DNA of 35,927 bases. Source: Muribaculaceae bacterium (lineage in GTDB: Bacteria > Bacteroidota > Bacteroidia > Bacteroidales > Muribaculaceae). The notes below the pieces were generated by a model that did no database searches, was not told the DNA's origin, and saw only the letters and a list, made by a program, of their open reading frames with translations. Both the position numbers and the translations under genes were made by a program. Positions 17,701 to 24,697 of the stretch are shown here, piece by piece; positions within the stretch are counted from its first letter, which is position 1, and each line of letters opens with the position of its first letter. The stretch spans positions 1-35,927 of the forward strand of contig JAIEAO010000152.1 in assembly GCA_029071345.1 (NCBI GenBank). The letters run 5' to 3'.

Positions 17701-18131
17701 TTACCTTACAAGGTGTCGGGAAACAACTTAAACGCAAGTCTGCCACTATGGTGCAGCCTCTGCGTGATAACTTCGGTAATATTCCCAAACTTATCGACGG
17801 CCGCTATTGGAGCAATTACAATACCCCCGAGCAGAATCTGAAGGCTGAATATCCCCGTCTGACTTCCACACAGGCTTCTTACAACTACGCAATGTCAGAC
17901 TTCTGGTTGATCAACAGCCACTATTGCCGTCTGAAAAACATATCGCTCGGCTACACAATCCCCTCGAATATAACAAAGAAGGCCTATATCCAAAGTCTTC
18001 GATTTTATATCGCGGCGAATGATCTGTTTTGTATAACTAATTATCCCCGCGGATGGGATTATGAGGGCTACGGCTCTACAGGTTATCCTATAACCAAATC
18101 CTTTATCTGTGGTGCAACCATTAATTTCTGA
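14793..18131 (+). CDS. SusC/RagA-family TonB-dependent transporter with STN signalling domain
   Basis: This 1112-residue outer-membrane glycan importer has a signal peptide (about 14-36, ending QLMAQ). Next come an STN domain (about 42-112, from VTLKRQNITLSKAF to KYVILKKK), a carboxypeptidase-regulatory-like domain (about 123-190, VKGVVTDSEGEPLIGATV), then the SusC hallmark VVVIGYGSMKKKDLTGSVS leading into the plug (about 200-330). The rest is the 22-stranded barrel, ending in an aromatic residue (ATINF). The STN domain is the part that contacts FecR in trans-envelope signalling, matching the FecR/ECF pair at 7329-8928. It leads an operon with susD, separated by five bases, and carries the regulon motif upstream. 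Confidence 0.97.
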   Translation: MLNNNRNQKGTTWPWRFLRFCLILVTVLCFTGQLMAQEPTVTLKRQNITLSKAFDLIHEQTGYNFVYNEGVGNLDAKVNLNVTNQTVSNTLRQLLADKDISFEMDEKYVILKKKPKAVSSEMTVKGVVTDSEGEPLIGATVLIKRTKQGVATNIDGQFEISAAKGDILSFRYVGYTPKDVRVTGPELKVVLEEAEVALNQVVVIGYGSMKKKDLTGSVSTITGATVTDRKVSSLSNALQGAMGGVTVTRSNGGPGAAADIKIRGITTIGDSSPLIIVDGVPVDDINDVNPQDVENVTALKDAASAAIYGSRAASGVILITTKRASEGKVSLSYSYEYGYEKPTAQPDYVDATRYMAMVNELRWNDAGNGPDHFPVYIPVVIDDYDYLNARFPNDFPNTDWRGMLLKNHSNRQSHNFRISGGNKTVRTNASIGYDMSDGLYADRDYSRLTIRMNNDITINKYLSASFDLNVKRSEYKSPVYDPMYAVYTMPAIYPALWEDGRIADGKSGDNPYAALNYGGTSKNNYNQVGGKAAIYVTPIDGLKLSAIISPIWNNSSGKSFRKRIEYFAADDPDNLIGAINGFASTKLDESRNNNYSITSQFIANYDNTFGKHSVSLMAGYEDNSYKTEGLWAARDKFALTEYPYLDRGNADYQTNGGNAAHTAYRSIFGRAMYNFDGRYLLQANLRCDRSSRFDKKYRSGVFPSVSGGWVITREPWFERFSLNPYLNQLKVRASYGLLGNDRVGNYPYLPLLNYTDALFWEGSNIVSSTTAAQWSYAIRDISWETTKTFGIGLDLAFFNNRLTVTGDWYYKITKDMILDIDIPDYVGYDNPSQNTGKMKTTGFEIEARWNDAIGDFHYSVSANLSDFKSRMGYLGGNQFLGDQIKMMGSYFNEWYGYRTDGLFQTQEEIDNYPVMNSSVRPGDIKYLKADPEDTTPISPDKDRVLLGNSQPRYQYGLTLTGGWKGFDLSITLQGVGKQLKRKSATMVQPLRDNFGNIPKLIDGRYWSNYNTPEQNLKAEYPRLTSTQASYNYAMSDFWLINSHYCRLKNISLGYTIPSNITKKAYIQSLRFYIAANDLFCITNYPRGWDYEGYGSTGYPITKSFICGATINF

Positions 18132-18136
18132 TAGTT

Positions 18137-19843
18137 ATGAAGTTTTATTCTAATATACTCACTGCGGCCGCTCTTTCGTTATTGTGTTCCTGCGCAGACC
18201 TTGACCTGCAGCCGCTTGATACCGGTTCGAGCGATTCATGGTACAAAACCGAAGATGAAATAAAGGCCTCGATCAACGGCCTATACCGCACTGACTTCTT
18301 CTCGCTCGAAAACTTTCAATGGAGCGATGATCACCAATCGCGTGACCGCCTTAATGAAATGACGGCTGCCACGGTCAATGGCGAAACTCATGCCGTAACC
18401 GAAATGTGGCAAGTATGCTACAAATCGATAGCACGTTGCAATATTCTTCTGGAGAAATTGCAGAATTATCAGGCGATAGGACTTTCAGAGGAACGCGCCA
18501 AACTTTATCGTGCCCAGGTACTTTTCGTAAGGGCCACGCAGTATGCCCGTCTCACATCATACTTCGGAGATGTAGTGTGGGTTGATTCCGAGCTTACGAT
18601 TGAAGATGCTTTCAAGATGGGTCGCACGGATCGTGCCGAAGTTATGGAGCATGTCTACGCGGACTATGATGAAGCAGCTCAATACCTGCCATTATCCTAC
18701 GGCACTCAAAAGGAATTAGCCACCAAAGCGGCAGCCCTCGGTCTTAAGGCACGATATGCCCTCTACAATGAGGATTGGGAAATTTCCGCTGCCGCTGCCA
18801 AAGAGTGCATGGAATTAGGATCACATCAGTTATATCCCGACTTCGAGAAACTTTTCCTTTCCTCGACTCGCCACGCTTGCGAGAATATCCTGTCGTGGCC
18901 GACATCGCTTGAACTCGAAATTTACGGCGAAAGTCCGGGAAATGCTATGGGTTTCCTTCCGCGCTGCCGTGGGGGTTATGCGTCAGAGTATCCTTCATGG
19001 GATTTGTTCGCCTCTTTCCTATGCACGGATGGTCTTCCTATCGACGAATCCCCACTGTTTGATCCTCAAAATCCTTTTAAGAACCGAGATCCGCGTTGCG
19101 CCGCTACGATCGTGGAGTTCGGCACAGAACATTGTGGTGTAATCTACGATCCGAATCCTATGGTAACTCAGGTCTACAGTTCCGTAGCCGGAAAAATGGT
19201 TACTAATCTTGACTGCAAGTCTGGCAGCCCGTATGCATCATATAACGGTCTGCTTCGCAAGAAAGGGATTGACGAGAGCTGGATCAACGATGGCTCGTTC
19301 AAGGTGGCCTTTGACATTGTTTTCCTTCGCTATGCCGAAGTGCTTCTCACTTATGCCGAGGCTAAAATAGAGGCGGGTGAAATTGACAATAGTGTCCTTG
19401 AAGCCATCAACCGGGTGCGTGCCCGTGCTTATAAGGCTGATTACACCAATACCAGAGCTTATCCGGCAGTGAAAACTACTGATCGCGAACAATTACGTAC
19501 CATCGTGCGCACGGAACGCAGAATGGAGTTTGCCTACGAAGGTCTTCGCCGCATGGACATTATACGCTGGCGCATTGCCGAGAAAGTTCTCAATCAGCCT
19601 GACTATGGACTGCTCGACAAAGACCTCCTCACCTCTAAACTCATTGACAAACAGTTGTGGTTCTGGCCCGAAACACCCGACATTGACGAGAACGGATCGG
19701 CCGATTTCTCATCTTTATATGGGCAAGGTTATTGTAAGATCATAACCCGTCGTCAGTTTGATGAGTCAAAGAATTATTTATGGCCCATCCCATCACAGGA
19801 AGTTATTACTAACCCTTATCTCGGACAAAATGATAATTACTAA
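18137..19843 (+). CDS. SusD/RagB-family glycan-binding lipoprotein
   Basis: This is a 568-residue surface lipoprotein (lipobox LLCSC, Cys19) that caps the SusC barrel and binds the glycan. Family marks are DLQPLD just after the lipid anchor, WYKTEDEIKASINGLY, the TPR-like helical region with LYRAQVLFVRATQYARL and YAEVLLTYAEAKIEAG, VLEAINRVRARA, and the C-terminal RMEFAYEGLRRMDIIRW. It ends in LWPIPSQEVITNPYLGQN, typical of SusD proteins. It starts five bases after susC. Confidence 0.97.
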   Translation: MKFYSNILTAAALSLLCSCADLDLQPLDTGSSDSWYKTEDEIKASINGLYRTDFFSLENFQWSDDHQSRDRLNEMTAATVNGETHAVTEMWQVCYKSIARCNILLEKLQNYQAIGLSEERAKLYRAQVLFVRATQYARLTSYFGDVVWVDSELTIEDAFKMGRTDRAEVMEHVYADYDEAAQYLPLSYGTQKELATKAAALGLKARYALYNEDWEISAAAAKECMELGSHQLYPDFEKLFLSSTRHACENILSWPTSLELEIYGESPGNAMGFLPRCRGGYASEYPSWDLFASFLCTDGLPIDESPLFDPQNPFKNRDPRCAATIVEFGTEHCGVIYDPNPMVTQVYSSVAGKMVTNLDCKSGSPYASYNGLLRKKGIDESWINDGSFKVAFDIVFLRYAEVLLTYAEAKIEAGEIDNSVLEAINRVRARAYKADYTNTRAYPAVKTTDREQLRTIVRTERRMEFAYEGLRRMDIIRWRIAEKVLNQPDYGLLDKDLLTSKLIDKQLWFWPETPDIDENGSADFSSLYGQGYCKIITRRQFDESKNYLWPIPSQEVITNPYLGQNDNY

Positions 19844-19856
19844 ACAATTAGACCGT

Positions 19857-21374
19857 ATGAATATCATAGCAAAAATCTCACTGATATCTTTTGCCGCAAT
19901 CGCGCCGTTCATAGTTTCGGCTTGCACAACAGAATATTTGACCTACAATCATAATCCCGGTGTGCCTGAAACGCCAGCTGAGCCGGAACCCGAACCGGAG
20001 ATGCCGGATGTGATGCCGGTCGGTACATATAAACTTCTCACTGATCAGCCGGCACAGGTGATAGAAGGACTCGGTTTTGAAATTCAGAATGAAATCACTG
20101 CCGCACCCGACGTAAACAAGCCAAGCAAATATTACGGCGTACCGCTTGACCTCGTTCCATCAGAGCGTAAACGCCTTGCCGAGGAAATGCTCAAGGGATT
20201 CCGCTATATGCGTATGGGAATGGGTGTATGGTATCAGGGTCAGACAGATGACCGCAAAAATTTTGTGGAACGTATCCCCGGTCAAAACGAGGCTCTCGTG
20301 CAACTTATGAAAGATGCCGGAGTTGAAGGAATCTCACTTGAATATTGGTCGCCTGCCACTTACTGGAAGTCAAACGGCAGTTTTAACGACGGTACGCTGA
20401 AAAGCTTTGACGACGATTTCCTTGATCAGTTTACCGATGCCCTTGTCAACGACATAAAATATTTCAAGAGCAATGGATTTAATGTGTCGACATGGGGATT
20501 GCAGAATGAATGTCAGTATGAATCCGTAGGGTATGCGCATTGCCATTACACTCCCGACCAATTCGTTAAAGTGTTTGGGATTGCAGCTCCGAAAGTACGT
20601 GCTCTCGATCCAAATATCGAAATCATCTATGACACCAACAGCGGAAACAATGGTGAGTACGGTGAAAAACTATGGCGCGAGAATTCCCAACTGCTCCCGT
20701 ATGTTGATGCATGGGTATATCACCGCATAGGTGATGATTCCGACTTCGTGATGGACCGCTGCGAAGAATACAAGGCCAACAATCAGGGGAAGCCCATCTA
20801 TCAGAATGAGTATGAATATTTCAACGATCAGATGCCTACGCACAGCTATGAGTGGTTTATGGTCAACACAGCCCAGTCGATTATGAACTGGATGACGTTT
20901 ATTGATTCGCCCAAGTGGTACTGGCTCCATGCTCTCAAGGCTGTCGATGACCACACTGACCGCGACGGATTCGGCCTTGGCATCTGGCGTCCGAGCTATG
21001 CCAACGACAGCCACGACTATCCGACGCTCAAACATGGTCACTTCACGTTCAATTGGCAGAACTTCAACGGTATTGCCGGCTTCCTGAAATATATGCCGTG
21101 GGATTCGCGCCGATATAAGGTACACGAGGATGAGGCCTTGCACAATAACCGCATTATGGCGTGGAAGACCCCTGAAGGAAAATTTGTCATCGCCCTCACC
21201 AACCGCTCCGATGAATGGTATGAGTTCAAGGTAGATCTTGACAAAAATATGAAACTCAACGGTCACCGGTATAATAAAAACGGTATTGACCAGCCTCTTG
21301 GAAGCACCGATGGTAACTCAACATTGTCTGCAAAGGTGCGTCCGTGGAGCATTGAATTTTGGGTTGAAGAGTGA
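19857..21374 (+). CDS. GH30-like (clan GH-A) glycosidase lipoprotein
   Basis: The ORF track starts at 19758 inside susD, but ATG 19857 begins a good lipoprotein signal (MNIIAKISLISFAAIAPFIVSAC, Cys23), 13 bases after the susD stop, giving 505 residues. A Pro/Glu-rich linker (about 35-51) tethers the enzyme to the membrane. The (beta/alpha)8 domain has STWGLQNE with the likely acid/base E218 and PIYQNEYEYF with the likely nucleophile E318, a spacing of 100 residues typical of clan A. A beta-rich C-terminal domain (about 395-505) ends in VRPWSIEFWVEE, as in GH30. GH30 includes beta-glucosidases, xylanases and beta-1,6-galactanases; a lipid-anchored member beside susCD suggests a surface endo-enzyme, which is inference. 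Confidence 0.72.
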   Translation: MNIIAKISLISFAAIAPFIVSACTTEYLTYNHNPGVPETPAEPEPEPEMPDVMPVGTYKLLTDQPAQVIEGLGFEIQNEITAAPDVNKPSKYYGVPLDLVPSERKRLAEEMLKGFRYMRMGMGVWYQGQTDDRKNFVERIPGQNEALVQLMKDAGVEGISLEYWSPATYWKSNGSFNDGTLKSFDDDFLDQFTDALVNDIKYFKSNGFNVSTWGLQNECQYESVGYAHCHYTPDQFVKVFGIAAPKVRALDPNIEIIYDTNSGNNGEYGEKLWRENSQLLPYVDAWVYHRIGDDSDFVMDRCEEYKANNQGKPIYQNEYEYFNDQMPTHSYEWFMVNTAQSIMNWMTFIDSPKWYWLHALKAVDDHTDRDGFGLGIWRPSYANDSHDYPTLKHGHFTFNWQNFNGIAGFLKYMPWDSRRYKVHEDEALHNNRIMAWKTPEGKFVIALTNRSDEWYEFKVDLDKNMKLNGHRYNKNGIDQPLGSTDGNSTLSAKVRPWSIEFWVEE

Positions 21375-21414
21375 TTTGTTAAATGTAATAGTAGGTAAAA
21401 AAGGTTGTTTAATG

Positions 21415-21447
21415 TGGGCGGGGACAAACCAGTCTTCGCCCATTTTT
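21415..21447 (+). terminator. Rho-independent terminator or attenuator between the GH30-like and propeller genes
   Basis: TGGGCG (21415-21420) pairs with CGCCCA (21437-21442), with an inner GAC/GTC pairing, followed immediately by TTTTT. It lies 15 bases before the next start codon on the same strand and no promoter is evident in the gap. It may therefore act as a partial terminator that reduces expression of the distal gene. Confidence 0.7.
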
Positions 21448-21461
21448 AAAAGTAATCCAAA

Positions 21462-23915
21462 ATGAGCACAATTAAATCCATAAACACGATCCTATTCACA
21501 TCAGTACTTTTCTGCAGTTGTGCAGCCACCACTACCACCCGCACACCTCTCGAGAGCGATAAGCCTAATTATGGAGGTGTTTTTCCTCACCTCGCATTTT
21601 ATAACAACGAGGGTGAATGTGGCACCGGCGCCGTGGTTCCCTGGCAGGGGAAACTTTGGGCGATTACTTACGGACCACATCTTCCGTGGGGATCAAGTGA
21701 TAAACTATATGAAATTGATGATACTCTCAACATCAATGTGCGCCCGGAGAGTGTCGGCGGAACCGCAGCTGACCGAATGATTCACCGTGAGAGCAACCAG
21801 CTTATCATCGGTCCTTATTTTATCGATAGTCTGTGCAATGTCAGAACCATGTCTTACGACAATGCACAAGGCCGTTACACCGGAGTCTGCCGACACCTGA
21901 CTGACCCGGCCAACAAAGTATATATTGCCACGATGGAGGAGGGATTCTATGAGGTGGATGTCAACACTCTGAAATCCCGCGAAATTTATCCTGATGCGAA
22001 TGTCGGCAACGGTCATGATGACACCGGAGTGAATCCACAGAATGACCTTCTTCCCGGAGCACACGGCAAGGGGCTTTATAGCGGTCAGAATGTGATGGTG
22101 TTCTCAAACAACGGTGAAGCTGTTCCTGAAGCGCTTGAGAAGTTTAATATCCCGTCGGGTTGTCTCGCCGAGTGGGACGGGAAGGATTGGAAAGTGATAC
22201 GCCGCAATCAGTTTACCGAAGTGACAGGCCCCGGAGGAATCTATGGCAGCGATCCTAAAGCTCCCATATATGCACTCGGATGGGATTACAAGTCCATCAT
22301 TCTGGCTATGCGCGATAAAGGGGAGTGGTCATTTTACCGACTCCCCAAGGCAAGTAATTCTTACGATGGTGCGCATGGTTGGAACACGGAATGGCCACGT
22401 ATCCGAGAGGTCGGGACAGCTGAAAATCCCATGAAACTTATGACCATGCATGGGATGTTCTGGGAATTCCCGCAGGAATTTAATACAGGTAAAACATCCG
22501 GGATTAGGCCACTTTCAGCTTATTTGAAAGTCATCGGAGATTTTACCCGTTGGAATGACAACCTGGTGTTTGGTTGTGATGACTCGGCAAAAAAAGAATT
22601 TCTGAACAAACGCCGCATTAAGGGTAATATCGCCGGCCCCGGACAGAGTAATTCAAACTTATGGTTTGTAGAACCTGCGCGCCTGAATAATTTAGGACCG
22701 ACTAATGCATCCGGATCGGTTTGGTTTAATGATGATGTAGAAGCAGGCAAGCCGAGCGAAGCAATGCTTTTTGCCGGATGGCCCAAACGTTGCGCATGGC
22801 TTAGGAATGATGGAGATGAAAATGTAAAATTCACTTTTGAAGTATCCGACGGCCGCGGGAAATGGTCTGCACTCAAAAGTGTAGATCTGAAGGGAAATAG
22901 TTCAGTCTTTGTTCCCTTCAACGAGGGTGACAAAGGGGAGTGGATTCGCCTTAAATCTGACAAGCCGACCACTGTAAGCGCCTTATTCTCTTATTCCGAC
23001 ACCGACACCCGAACCACCAAATCAAGTTCTATTTTCAACGGTTTGACTGCGGTCAACTCTACACCTGCTTCTACAGGTCGTCTGTACTGTCTGGGTAATA
23101 ATGCCCGTAAATTGGGTGTTGCAACCGATAAAGGATACTTTGAGCTGGATGGGAATATGAATTTTTCTCCTGAGAGTAACGCCGAGGTCATTGACTTTAT
23201 CAATAAAAACATGACCATTACGAACGAAGGTCTGGAAATCACCGACGGCTCCGTACTTATTATCGATGATAAAGGGCGACGCTGGAGACTCCCTAAGGGA
23301 TCGGAGGATTTTACTCCTCTCATTCGTGACAACAAGATGCGGATTTGCCGTGAAGTTTCCACCGAGCGCGACCTTCTCAACTGTCATGGCACCTTCTATG
23401 AACTTCCGGCTGAAAACGCAGACGGATTTGCCAAGATCAGACCGATTTCATCACATAAATTCCGCATCAATGACTATGGTTCCTATCGCGGAATGTTGGT
23501 TATGACAGGCCTATCGGATTCCGAAAGCAACAATCCCCGCATAATAAACTCTACCGATGGCAAGATGTCCCTTTGGTGTGGCTCAATAGATGACCTGTGG
23601 AAACTTGGCAAACCTGTAGGCAACGGAGGGCCATGGGTGGAGGAGTCAGTTAACGCCCATGAATATTCCGATCCATACCTCATAGGTTTTTATGACGATC
23701 GTATGCTGAATATCTCACATAAGTCTGCCGAGCCGGTAAAATTCACGGTTGAGGCGGATCCCACCGGTGATGGGAACTGGGTGCAATATGGCGTGTTTGA
23801 GGTTAATCCGGACGATTCATTTTTCCACAAATTCCCTGATGCATTCCAGGCCCGCTGGATTCGCTTTAAAACTGACAAACCTTGTGTGGCAACCACCTGG
23901 CTGGAATATAAATAA
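21462..23915 (+). CDS. Beta-propeller-like lipoprotein with internal duplication, function unknown
   Basis: This is an 817-residue probable lipoprotein (VLFCSC, Cys20). I cannot assign an enzyme family with confidence. Residues 35-280 look like beta-propeller blades (WQGKLWAITYGPH, HRESNQLIIGPYFID, YIATMEEGFYEVDV, GAHGKGLYSGQNVMVFSNNGE). The rest shows a clear duplication: about 285-512 and 598-817 share the order HGxFxEfP, IRPxS, RxxLVxG, an AMLFAGWPKR-like/PYLIGFYDDR strand, then KFTxEV, GxW, FxxF and a WIRxKxDKP ending. Some PUL propellers (GH145) act on rhamnose-glucuronate linkages, and rha genes occur nearby, but no catalytic residue can be matched here. It is encoded after a hairpin in the susCD operon. 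Confidence 0.6.
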   Translation: MSTIKSINTILFTSVLFCSCAATTTTRTPLESDKPNYGGVFPHLAFYNNEGECGTGAVVPWQGKLWAITYGPHLPWGSSDKLYEIDDTLNINVRPESVGGTAADRMIHRESNQLIIGPYFIDSLCNVRTMSYDNAQGRYTGVCRHLTDPANKVYIATMEEGFYEVDVNTLKSREIYPDANVGNGHDDTGVNPQNDLLPGAHGKGLYSGQNVMVFSNNGEAVPEALEKFNIPSGCLAEWDGKDWKVIRRNQFTEVTGPGGIYGSDPKAPIYALGWDYKSIILAMRDKGEWSFYRLPKASNSYDGAHGWNTEWPRIREVGTAENPMKLMTMHGMFWEFPQEFNTGKTSGIRPLSAYLKVIGDFTRWNDNLVFGCDDSAKKEFLNKRRIKGNIAGPGQSNSNLWFVEPARLNNLGPTNASGSVWFNDDVEAGKPSEAMLFAGWPKRCAWLRNDGDENVKFTFEVSDGRGKWSALKSVDLKGNSSVFVPFNEGDKGEWIRLKSDKPTTVSALFSYSDTDTRTTKSSSIFNGLTAVNSTPASTGRLYCLGNNARKLGVATDKGYFELDGNMNFSPESNAEVIDFINKNMTITNEGLEITDGSVLIIDDKGRRWRLPKGSEDFTPLIRDNKMRICREVSTERDLLNCHGTFYELPAENADGFAKIRPISSHKFRINDYGSYRGMLVMTGLSDSESNNPRIINSTDGKMSLWCGSIDDLWKLGKPVGNGGPWVEESVNAHEYSDPYLIGFYDDRMLNISHKSAEPVKFTVEADPTGDGNWVQYGVFEVNPDDSFFHKFPDAFQARWIRFKTDKPCVATTWLEYK

Positions 23916-23955
23916 GAATATGATGATAAAATGACGGATATTGTGCAATATTGAG

Positions 23956-23982
23956 GATGTGTGTTTTCTCGTCATAATCGCC
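23956..23982 (+). promoter_or_regulatory. Regulon motif, copy D: GATGTGTG-N12-AATCGCC
   Basis: GATGTGTG (23956-23963), 12 bases, AATCGCC (23976-23982), then ATATATAAG, ending 43 bases before the ATG at 24026. It is an exact match to copies B and C in both blocks. A small hairpin (ATATTG/CAATAT, 23938-23951) lies just before it. Confidence 0.75.
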
Positions 23983-24025
23983 ATATATAAGACAATGATA
24001 ATAACAATACTTTAAATACTAATTC

Positions 24026-24541
24026 ATGAGAAAATTATTTCTTTCATTTGTAGTGTCATGCTTATTCACTGCTCTGTCAGCTCAAGCTGAAACAGGCTTT
24101 GACAGTGATATTACGAATTGGTCGTATGTGGAAAACGGTACAATTTATTCTACCGTAATTATTGAAAATCCAGTCGGCGTAGTCATTACAGTGCCGGGGA
24201 GCGAGACCGAAATTGAACTCACTGAAGGAAGCAACACTCTTAAGGTGCCTCTTTCACAGCCCGTTTATGAAGTGAGCGCTAAAGATGGTTACGCTATAAC
24301 TGTCAAAGTAGGTGACAAAGCCTACGTTTACGACAATGAGCCTATCGTAATCAACTGCACAAAACCGGCTCCAGTATATATATCTGCCACCGGCAACACA
24401 TCCACTAACTGCCTGACTATTTCAGCTAACGATGCTGAAGTAAAGTATTATGATCTCAATGGTTTGACGGTCAAACAACCTCAACCCGGAAAAATTTATA
24501 TCAGGGTGTCAGGCTCTGAAGTGCGGAAAGTGAAATTCTGA
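24026..24541 (+). CDS. Small secreted beta-rich protein of unknown function
   Basis: This 171-residue protein has a cleavable signal peptide (MRKLFLSFVVSCLFTALSAQA, cut near residue 22). The mature part is short beta-strand sequence with no cysteine-rich or catalytic motif that I recognise. The tail KYYDLNGLTVKQPQPGKIYI followed by a basic VRKVKF resembles the C-terminal segment shared by many secreted Bacteroidales proteins, a possible sorting or anchoring signal. It is not a shadow: it has its own regulon motif 43 bases upstream and a strong hairpin just after its stop. Its expression therefore seems to be wired directly to the sigma factor. It could be a small glycan-binding or accessory protein; this is a guess. 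Confidence 0.65.
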   Translation: MRKLFLSFVVSCLFTALSAQAETGFDSDITNWSYVENGTIYSTVIIENPVGVVITVPGSETEIELTEGSNTLKVPLSQPVYEVSAKDGYAITVKVGDKAYVYDNEPIVINCTKPAPVYISATGNTSTNCLTISANDAEVKYYDLNGLTVKQPQPGKIYIRVSGSEVRKVKF

Positions 24542-24550
24542 AAAATCCTG

Positions 24551-24597
24551 AGGGCTATCATTTTGCTTACCGAAAAGTAATCTGATAGCCCTTATTG
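24551..24597 (+). terminator. Rho-independent terminator after the small secreted protein
   Basis: AGGGCTATCA (24551-24560) pairs perfectly over ten bases with TGATAGCCCT (24583-24592); a small inner TTAC/GTAA pairing is possible. The run after it (TATTGTAT) is only moderately T-rich. It separates the small gene from GH31, so part of the transcription may stop here. Confidence 0.7.
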
Positions 24598-24650
24598 TAT
24601 AATCACCCCAATAATATAGTTTTGTGAACTCTAACCCAACCGTCACGGTT
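24594..24650 (+). promoter_or_regulatory. Candidate housekeeping promoter and palindrome before GH31
   Basis: TAGTTTTG (24617-24624) matches the -7 consensus TANNTTTG, and ATTG (24594-24597) sits 19 bases upstream as a one-mismatch -33 box. Just beyond the expected start site lies a perfect palindrome, AACCGT-C-ACGGTT (24638-24650), well placed for a repressor. The GH31-GH36-GH2 genes could be transcribed from here independently of copy D. Promoter and operator roles are inferred from position. Confidence 0.4.
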
Positions 24651-24697
24651 TAGGTGAAATTATTTATAAATACCTATTTCCCATAATAAACTACATC

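Noticed and set aside
19758-19856. Upstream start of the GH30-like ORF inside susD
   Set aside because: The added 33 residues are hydrophilic and overlap the conserved susD C-terminus. ATG 19857 gives a proper lipoprotein signal.
20670-21266. 198-residue ORF antisense to the GH30-like gene
   Set aside because: Shadow of a well-supported coding frame. The opposite strand carries catalytic motifs; this one carries none.
23938-23951. Small hairpin ATATTG/CAATAT after the propeller gene as a terminator
   Set aside because: Only six A/T-rich base pairs with a two-base loop and no T tract; too weak to call.
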